Assembly (NCBI RefSeq): GCF_002892795.1
Contig: NZ_PJMC01000002.1
Location: forward strand, 186,001-250,000
DNA length: 64,000 nucleotides
Origin: Arthrobacter sp. AFG20
GTDB lineage: Bacteria > Actinomycetota > Actinomycetes > Actinomycetales > Micrococcaceae
Direction of reading: 5' to 3'
Under the pieces are notes generated by a model. It saw only the letters and a program-made list of their open reading frames with translations. It was not told where the DNA came from and ran no database searches. The position numbers and the translations under genes were made by a program. Each line of letters starts with the position of its first letter. Position 1 is the stretch's first letter. Of this stretch, positions 60,640 to 64,000 are shown piece by piece.

Positions 60640-60818
60640 TAATCCCCCATGCATTGACTGGTGGTCGTTTTTATCACGCTAGCGGCAGCCACTGACAATC
60701 TGTCTCACCGATGGTTGCAGGGTCGTCGACGCAGGCCGGATTGGTTCATCAGCGGTCTCGCCCACTGCGCAAGCGGCGAAAGAGGCCAGGTGCCTGCATC
60801 GCGCCGGCGGTGACGTTC

Positions 60819-61910
60819 CTAGAGCTCAATGACGTCGAGTAACTGCTGCCGAATTTCGCTCGCGGTTCTTCGCAGGTCCACGGTTGCCACGGTGAAACGG
60901 TGGCCTCCCGTATGAAAGCTCTCGCGGAGCATACGGTCGACTGCTGGGTACAGCAGCAGGCCCTCGGCAGACCACGAGAGCGGATCGGAAGGCGCCTCTT
61001 GGGTGCGTACGTATGTGTAAATCTGATACAGATGACCACTTTTCAAGGATTCCCCGCCGTATTGGCGATGAGCCAATGAAGCTGTGAATTTCGTATCCAG
61101 GATTATTCGCCTGTTCGACGAGCAATTCTCAAGATAGATGTCTGTCTTCATCTTGGGGAGCAGCGCACCCAGGCCGGGAGTTGATGCGCTGGCGTTCCAC
61201 GAAATCTGCCGCCCCGGATGAACCTGCCAGCCCAGTTGCCTAATGGTTGCCAAATAGAAGCCTCCGACAGCGCGTTCGAATAGGGACCGGAATTCGTGGT
61301 CCGTGAGACCAGAGCGCCTGATCCCCCCGCCGCGCTCGTGGCTGGGCAGTCTGAACTGCAGCGCAAGCTGCGCCGCGAGTATGACTGCCCTGTCATGCGA
61401 ATCATTCCGACTGAACCGGAAGGGGGGGGTTTGTGGCTTTCGCGAAAAAACTGAGGAAACTCCGAGGCTCGCCAGGCGGTGAGCTTGGGCCCGGCAGCCG
61501 TGACCTAGTTCTTTGGAAGACACGAGCGGTGCTAAAGCCGATAGGGCAGACCGAACCAAACGATTTCTTGGCGTATCCACCGTGAGTTCCTCGTACCTGC
61601 AGGCAACTTGACCGCGGTTGAGTAGTTGATGAGATTCTGTCCGAAGGACGTCAATCCGGCCGCGGACCCGCCGTAAGTCGCCCTTGGTGGCGGTGAACTC
61701 GGTTGTCAATGGCTGCTTCAGTCGGTCCCCGACGCTGGCCACAAGGATTTTAGCGAGGAGATCCGGCAACTGGTCAGGACAGTTCTCGATGCCATCAAAC
61801 GACTCCGCCCCCGCCTTGTAGAACTCCGAGGCATAGAGCATGAGCAGCCACAGGTTTCGAATCGGTATGTGCGCTTTTCCGGAGACGAAAACAAAGTCGT
61901 CTGATCCCAC
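60819..61910 (-). CDS. McrC-family restriction protein
   Basis: This 363-residue protein begins at a GTG (61910), one base after the stop of the McrB-like gene. The N-terminal beta domain (AHIPIRNLWLLMLYASEFY) is the McrC pattern IPIrNlwyLLlYAw, and TEFTATKGDLRRVRGRIDV with EELTVDTPRNRLVRSAL follows. The C-terminal PD-(D/E)xK nuclease site reads KMKTDIYLEN...RRIILDTKF. McrC stimulates the McrB NTPase and cuts DNA after translocation, usually at modified cytosine. A run of eight C residues lies in codons 165-168 (positions 61422-61429). The gene is clearly lower in GC than the catabolic part of the window. Confidence 0.9.
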   Translation of the reverse strand: MGSDDFVFVSGKAHIPIRNLWLLMLYASEFYKAGAESFDGIENCPDQLPDLLAKILVASVGDRLKQPLTTEFTATKGDLRRVRGRIDVLRTESHQLLNRGQVACRYEELTVDTPRNRLVRSALSALAPLVSSKELGHGCRAQAHRLASLGVSSVFSRKPQTPPFRFSRNDSHDRAVILAAQLALQFRLPSHERGGGIRRSGLTDHEFRSLFERAVGGFYLATIRQLGWQVHPGRQISWNASASTPGLGALLPKMKTDIYLENCSSNRRIILDTKFTASLAHRQYGGESLKSGHLYQIYTYVRTQEAPSDPLSWSAEGLLLYPAVDRMLRESFHTGGHRFTVATVDLRRTASEIRQQLLDVIEL

Positions 61911-61911
61911 G

Positions 61912-64000
61912 TCAGATCAAGCCGTCCACAAGCCGCTGCACTTCTTCATCGACCTTGGTCGGTGCATCAAACCAATACTCTTTAAGTGTCGGCGCTATCT
62001 CTGTTTCCACAACAACTTGGAACCAATCAAAGTAGGAATCCACACGCTCGTCTGCGGGTGGCGTAACAAAGCTGTGCCCAAGCATGAATTCGGGCCCCAG
62101 CGTCGAGTCGTTCTCGATAGAGGCATTCAAAGCCTCGAAACGATCCCGAACCGCTTCGAGTTGAGCAATGTCGACGTCGTGCTTGCTGCTCATCCAATCA
62201 ATCCAATGTTGGTTGAGGGACGGAGAGAGCGGAATAAACCCGAACCGGCGGCGGAACGCCAAATCCATAATGGCCAGAGAACGGTCGGCCAGGTTCATGG
62301 TGCCGATTATGTACAGGTTACTGGGAACGTGAACCGTATCGTCAGAATCGCGCGTATATGCGAGATGAAGGGCTTCCCGTGGTGACCGCTTGCCTGCCTC
62401 GATGAGCGTCAGTAGTTCGCCGAAAACTTGGACGGGGTTTCCTCGGTTAATCTCTTCCACGAGAACTACATGTGGCACGTCTGGTGCCGCGTTCGCACGG
62501 TCGACCATTTCCAGGAAGGGTCCATCGACGAGTCTCAGTTTGCCGTCAGATCCGGGCCGCCATCCGCGTACAAAGTCTTCGTATGACATGTTCGGGTGGA
62601 ATTGAACCGCACGGATGGCTGATTTGAGGTCGTTGCTGCCAATCAGCGCGTAGGCGAGGCGTCTAGCGAGCCAAGTCTTTCCTGTACCCGGAGGACCTTG
62701 GAGGATAATGTTCTTCTTCGACCGCCAGCGGTTGATGATGTCGTTGAGCTCGGAATGAGGGACGAAGCAGCCGTCGGCGACAATATCCGCAATCGAGTAC
62801 GGCTTTAACGAAAATGCCGGGGCAAGTTCAGTCGTTGTCTCATCAGCGTTGTCCGTTGGCTCGATGGGTGCGGCGGGATCAAGGAACGCATTCCAAGAGA
62901 GCTCCGGAAAAGAATGCACGGGATACTCAGGATCATCGAACTTGGAAATCAAAGTGTCGAGAATGCTCAAGTACTGGCTGCCGTTGGCCTGGAACAGGTT
63001 GCCGTCCAGCATGAGGACTGTTTTCAAATAGCTCCGAGACTGCCCGTCGAGCGGCAGAAAGTTCCAAGGGCGGGCCCAGAAGAGGCCCATGCTGAGTTTC
63101 CCGCCTACGCCATGGATGCGCCTTGCCGGGTCATAGGCTTTCGCGAACCTCATTCTCGAAACATCCTCGTTTGAGTCGGCAAGAGCCAGTGCCGCTTCGA
63201 AGACATCCCACAGAGCATCAATGTCGCCTTCGCTCCGTTCGGGTTTGTAAGAGAAGAACCATGAGTTCTGATTGTTCAGCAGCGGAATCGATTGAAAACC
63301 CGTTGGCGCCGGCGTCGTCACGCCGAGGACCTTGGCCCAGTCAGCGGCCAAAGCAGTGCGCTTCGCGTTAGTGATGCCGCGGTTAAAGGTGCCGAAGATA
63401 GTGAACGGACAGATGTCGTCCAATGGCAGGTACTCACCGTTCTCGTCCTTATCGGTTAGATACCCGAGAACGTCGTGGCTTGCCTGGAGGTCATTCAGAG
63501 CTGATAAAAGCTCATCGCGTCGATCCCTATATGAAAGAAGTGCTGTAGCCAGTTCCTCATAAAAGGTTGTCCAAGCAAAGTTCTCTTGGGGCGCCGGGTC
63601 CTCGTCACCGAATCGTTTGGCCCACGCCGCGACATTGCGGAATCTGTCGATGTCCTGCTGCTCGCCGTCGAAAGCAAACTGAATTAGGGCGTCAGGCATC
63701 CAGTCGCCGGGGAGCACCTTCCAAATAGTCGCCCGTCCGGTGTAAAAGTACCACTCTCGAGGCTCCCGAACAGGGTTCCAGTCAACGTCGACCCTTCGGC
63801 CATCTCCGTGGTTCCGAGTGATCCGTCCCGTCGCCTTGATGACCATGGTCGAAACCATGTGTCCCCGGGTATCGAAGGGGACGCCGTGCTTTCGTACGTA
63901 GCTCGATTTGATCGCAATTCGATCACCGGGCCGCATGGATTTCACGGTCTCCAGGTGACGGTCCTCGAACCCATTCTCCCAGATACCTTCGGTGAAGAAT
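61912..64000 (-). CDS. McrB-like AAA+ restriction ATPase, 5-prime end outside window
   Basis: The frame continues to the window edge: upstream of 63945 it still codes protein (FTEGIWENGFEDRHLETVKS), so 696 codons are visible and the start is missing. The visible N-terminal part, GDRIAIKSSYVRKHGVPFDT and REWYFYTGRATIWKVLPGDW, is a substrate-recognition domain common in McrB homologues of this type. The AAA+ motor has Walker A ILQGPPGTGKTWLARRLA, Walker B HVVLVEEINRGNPVQVFGEL and sensor MNLADRSLAIMDLAFRRRFGF. McrB forms GTP-driven rings that recognise modified DNA and translocate it with McrC. The gene is first in the minus-strand mcrB-mcrC-addB-addA block. Confidence 0.88.
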   Translation of the reverse strand, partial: FFTEGIWENGFEDRHLETVKSMRPGDRIAIKSSYVRKHGVPFDTRGHMVSTMVIKATGRITRNHGDGRRVDVDWNPVREPREWYFYTGRATIWKVLPGDWMPDALIQFAFDGEQQDIDRFRNVAAWAKRFGDEDPAPQENFAWTTFYEELATALLSYRDRRDELLSALNDLQASHDVLGYLTDKDENGEYLPLDDICPFTIFGTFNRGITNAKRTALAADWAKVLGVTTPAPTGFQSIPLLNNQNSWFFSYKPERSEGDIDALWDVFEAALALADSNEDVSRMRFAKAYDPARRIHGVGGKLSMGLFWARPWNFLPLDGQSRSYLKTVLMLDGNLFQANGSQYLSILDTLISKFDDPEYPVHSFPELSWNAFLDPAAPIEPTDNADETTTELAPAFSLKPYSIADIVADGCFVPHSELNDIINRWRSKKNIILQGPPGTGKTWLARRLAYALIGSNDLKSAIRAVQFHPNMSYEDFVRGWRPGSDGKLRLVDGPFLEMVDRANAAPDVPHVVLVEEINRGNPVQVFGELLTLIEAGKRSPREALHLAYTRDSDDTVHVPSNLYIIGTMNLADRSLAIMDLAFRRRFGFIPLSPSLNQHWIDWMSSKHDVDIAQLEAVRDRFEALNASIENDSTLGPEFMLGHSFVTPPADERVDSYFDWFQVVVETEIAPTLKEYWFDAPTKVDEEVQRLVDGLI

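Noticed and set aside
1..64000. tRNA, rRNA, transposase and CRISPR loci
   Set aside because: No conserved T-arm, rRNA core, transposase motif or regular repeat-spacer array was seen on either strand by eye; a covariance-model scan would be decisive.

Overview
The window is chromosomal DNA from a high-GC Gram-positive soil actinobacterium, most likely of the Arthrobacter/Pseudarthrobacter group. The reasons are strong G/C third-position bias, frequent GTG/TTG starts, many exported and lipid-anchored proteins with Ala/Lys-rich coiled coils, and a mix of organic-acid catabolic operons under GntR/FadR, LysR and HxlR regulators. No rRNA, tRNA, CRISPR array or intact transposase was recognised.

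Layout. Positions 1-29 kb form a catabolic region: a cyclase-family hydrolase with a YqfO-like partner; a homocysteine S-methyltransferase (mmuM); a lactate module (permease lldP plus a fused FAD/Fe-S dehydrogenase, divergent from a GntR regulator); a MatC carrier with a PrpF isomerase and divergent LysR; a secreted beta-propeller phytase; a nitrilase-permease-nitrilase operon under a divergent GntR; and a tricarboxylate module (tctCBA divergent from a tcuA-like dehydrogenase followed by its probable GntR regulator). In several of these modules an inverted repeat lies in the divergent intergenic region and is a good operator candidate.

Positions 29-41 kb hold an SPFH/stomatin-like protein, small membrane proteins, an MFS exporter and a dense run of lipoproteins and membrane-anchored proteins. 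These carry PASTA domains, Excalibur Ca-binding tails, a tandem beta-repeat and a DUF1524 HNH nuclease. Positions 41-50 kb return to ordinary genes: a TDT carrier, a PaaI thioesterase, an SDR with divergent HxlR, an MHS transporter, a GIY-YIG-like protein and an MFS exporter. Positions 49.6-54.8 kb are a patchwork of small genes and relics, including a disrupted HhH DNA-glycosylase-like pseudogene and a 3-prime fragment of a nitrilase gene.

The right end, 54.8 kb to the window edge, is one minus-strand block: an McrB-like AAA ATPase (5-prime end outside the window), McrC, and an AddB-like/AddA-like nuclease-helicase pair. Its ends overlap or nearly touch except for 179 bp between mcrC and addB. 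It is the best candidate for an unusual system: a type IV restriction module joined to a RecBCD/AddAB-class DNA-end processor.

A second theme is gene-tail relics. Decayed 3-prime ends of the nitrilase gene (two copies) and of an MFS gene (one copy) lie far from the intact genes, and an unidentified protein tail lies at 34.6 kb. They suggest repeated insertion and deletion around accessory segments.
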